NCBI RefSeq assembly: GCF_029227915.1
Contig: NC_079881.1
Coordinates: forward strand, 9,982,001 to 10,046,000
Source: Hydractinia symbiolongicarpus
Taxonomy: Eukaryota; Cnidaria; Hydrozoa; Anthoathecata; Hydractiniidae
Direction: 5' to 3'
DNA length: 64,000 bases
How positions within the stretch are numbered: the stretch's first letter is position 1; each line of letters opens with the position of its first letter. Of the stretch, positions 63,975-64,000 are shown one piece after another. The notes under the pieces were generated by a model. That model searched no databases and was not told the origin of the DNA. It saw only the letters and a program-made list of their open reading frames with translations. The translations under genes and the position numbers were made by a program.

Positions 63975-64000
63975 GATTCCGTAGTGTAGTGGTTGTCACG
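63975..64000 (+). tRNA. Partial tRNA-Val, cut by window edge
   Basis: Acceptor 5' strand and D arm of the next plus-strand Val gene (GGTTGTCAC, one D-loop change). The anticodon lies outside the window. Confidence 0.85.

Larger units (their letters stand above)
1..64000. repeat. Tandem tRNA gene array, 617-bp unit, 107 units
   Basis: The whole window is built from one repeat of about 617 bp holding Val(+), Gln(+), Met(+) and Val(-) tRNA genes. Spacing is nearly constant: 40 nt Val to Gln, 131 nt Gln to Met, 64 nt Met to Val-, and 91 nt Val- to the next Val+. Most units are exactly 617 bp; single-base indels give 615, 616 and 618 bp. Seven units have lost Val+ and Gln, and one has its Val+ fused to the previous Val-. 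Spacers are as well conserved as the genes, which points to recent amplification and homogenisation (concerted evolution) rather than selection on genes alone. The array continues past both edges. Confidence 0.97.

Noticed and set aside
1-64000. CRISPR array
   Set aside because: The repeats are 617 bp and contain folded tRNAs; there are no short repeats with unique spacers and no cas genes.
1-64000. tRNA-derived SINE array
   Set aside because: Genes are full-length, keep complete cloverleafs and terminators, and lack A-tails or target-site duplications. Units are strictly head to tail.
1-64000. Bacterial, phage or organellar tRNA cluster
   Set aside because: No encoded CCA, Pol III T4 terminators on each gene, and cytoplasmic animal-type Met, Gln and Val bodies.

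Overview
The window is one continuous tandem array of nuclear transfer RNA genes, edge to edge, with no protein-coding gene that I can support. The basic unit is about 617 bp and carries four tRNA genes in fixed order: Val (+, anticodon TAC or AAC), Gln (+, CTG), elongator Met (+, CAT) and Val (-, CAC). From the start P of the plus-strand Val gene the usual layout is Val+ P to P+72, Gln P+113 to P+184, Met P+316 to P+388, Val- P+453 to P+525, then a 91-nt spacer to the next Val+. My hand count is 107 units, plus a partial gene at each edge: 99 plus-strand Val genes (59 TAC, 40 AAC), 100 Gln (94 CTG, 3 CTT, 3 CTA), 107 Met (106 CAT, 1 CAC) and 102 full-length minus-strand Val (93 CAC, 8 CTC, 1 TAC), plus several fragments. 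That is about 408 full-length tRNA-type genes in 64 kb.

Organism: eukaryotic nuclear DNA, most likely a metazoan. The genes lack an encoded CCA, have no introns, carry A- and B-box internal promoters, and are followed by T4 RNA polymerase III terminators. From memory, the Val, Gln and Met sequences are close to animal cytoplasmic tRNAs. I cannot name the species.

Transcription logic: the two Val genes of neighbouring units are head to head across the 91-nt spacer, so they form an inverted repeat of about 237 bp. Val+ and Gln are 40 nt apart with no T4 between them, so a Val-Gln dimeric precursor is expected. It would end at a T4 about 62 nt after Gln, beyond a stem-loop trailer. Met ends at a T4 inside the palindrome GGCTTTTAAAAGCC. 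Val- ends at a T4 about 16-19 nt past its 3' end. Some units have lost the Gln T4, the Met T4, or both.

Regions: 1-15.9 kb is almost entirely Val-TAC and holds three copies of one deletion that removes Val+ and Gln. 15.9-18.2 kb has a rearranged unit with a duplicated D arm and a Gln fragment, repeated without the D-arm duplication at 44.6-46.9 kb. 18.3-34 kb is a mosaic of multi-unit duplications with Val-CTC genes and four copies of a second deletion (one more lies near 48.2 kb). 34-58 kb holds the Gln-to-Lys (CTT) and Gln-to-amber (CTA) anticodon changes, a Met-body gene with a Val anticodon, and an 86-bp palindrome made of two fused Val halves. 58.4-64 kb is purely Val-AAC and has Met genes with A37 changed to G. 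Most stretches without a gene are 40, 131, 64 and 91 nt, and none exceeds 300 nt. Unit entries below give the coordinates of every gene as read by eye; tRNA numbering is the standard Sprinzl style.
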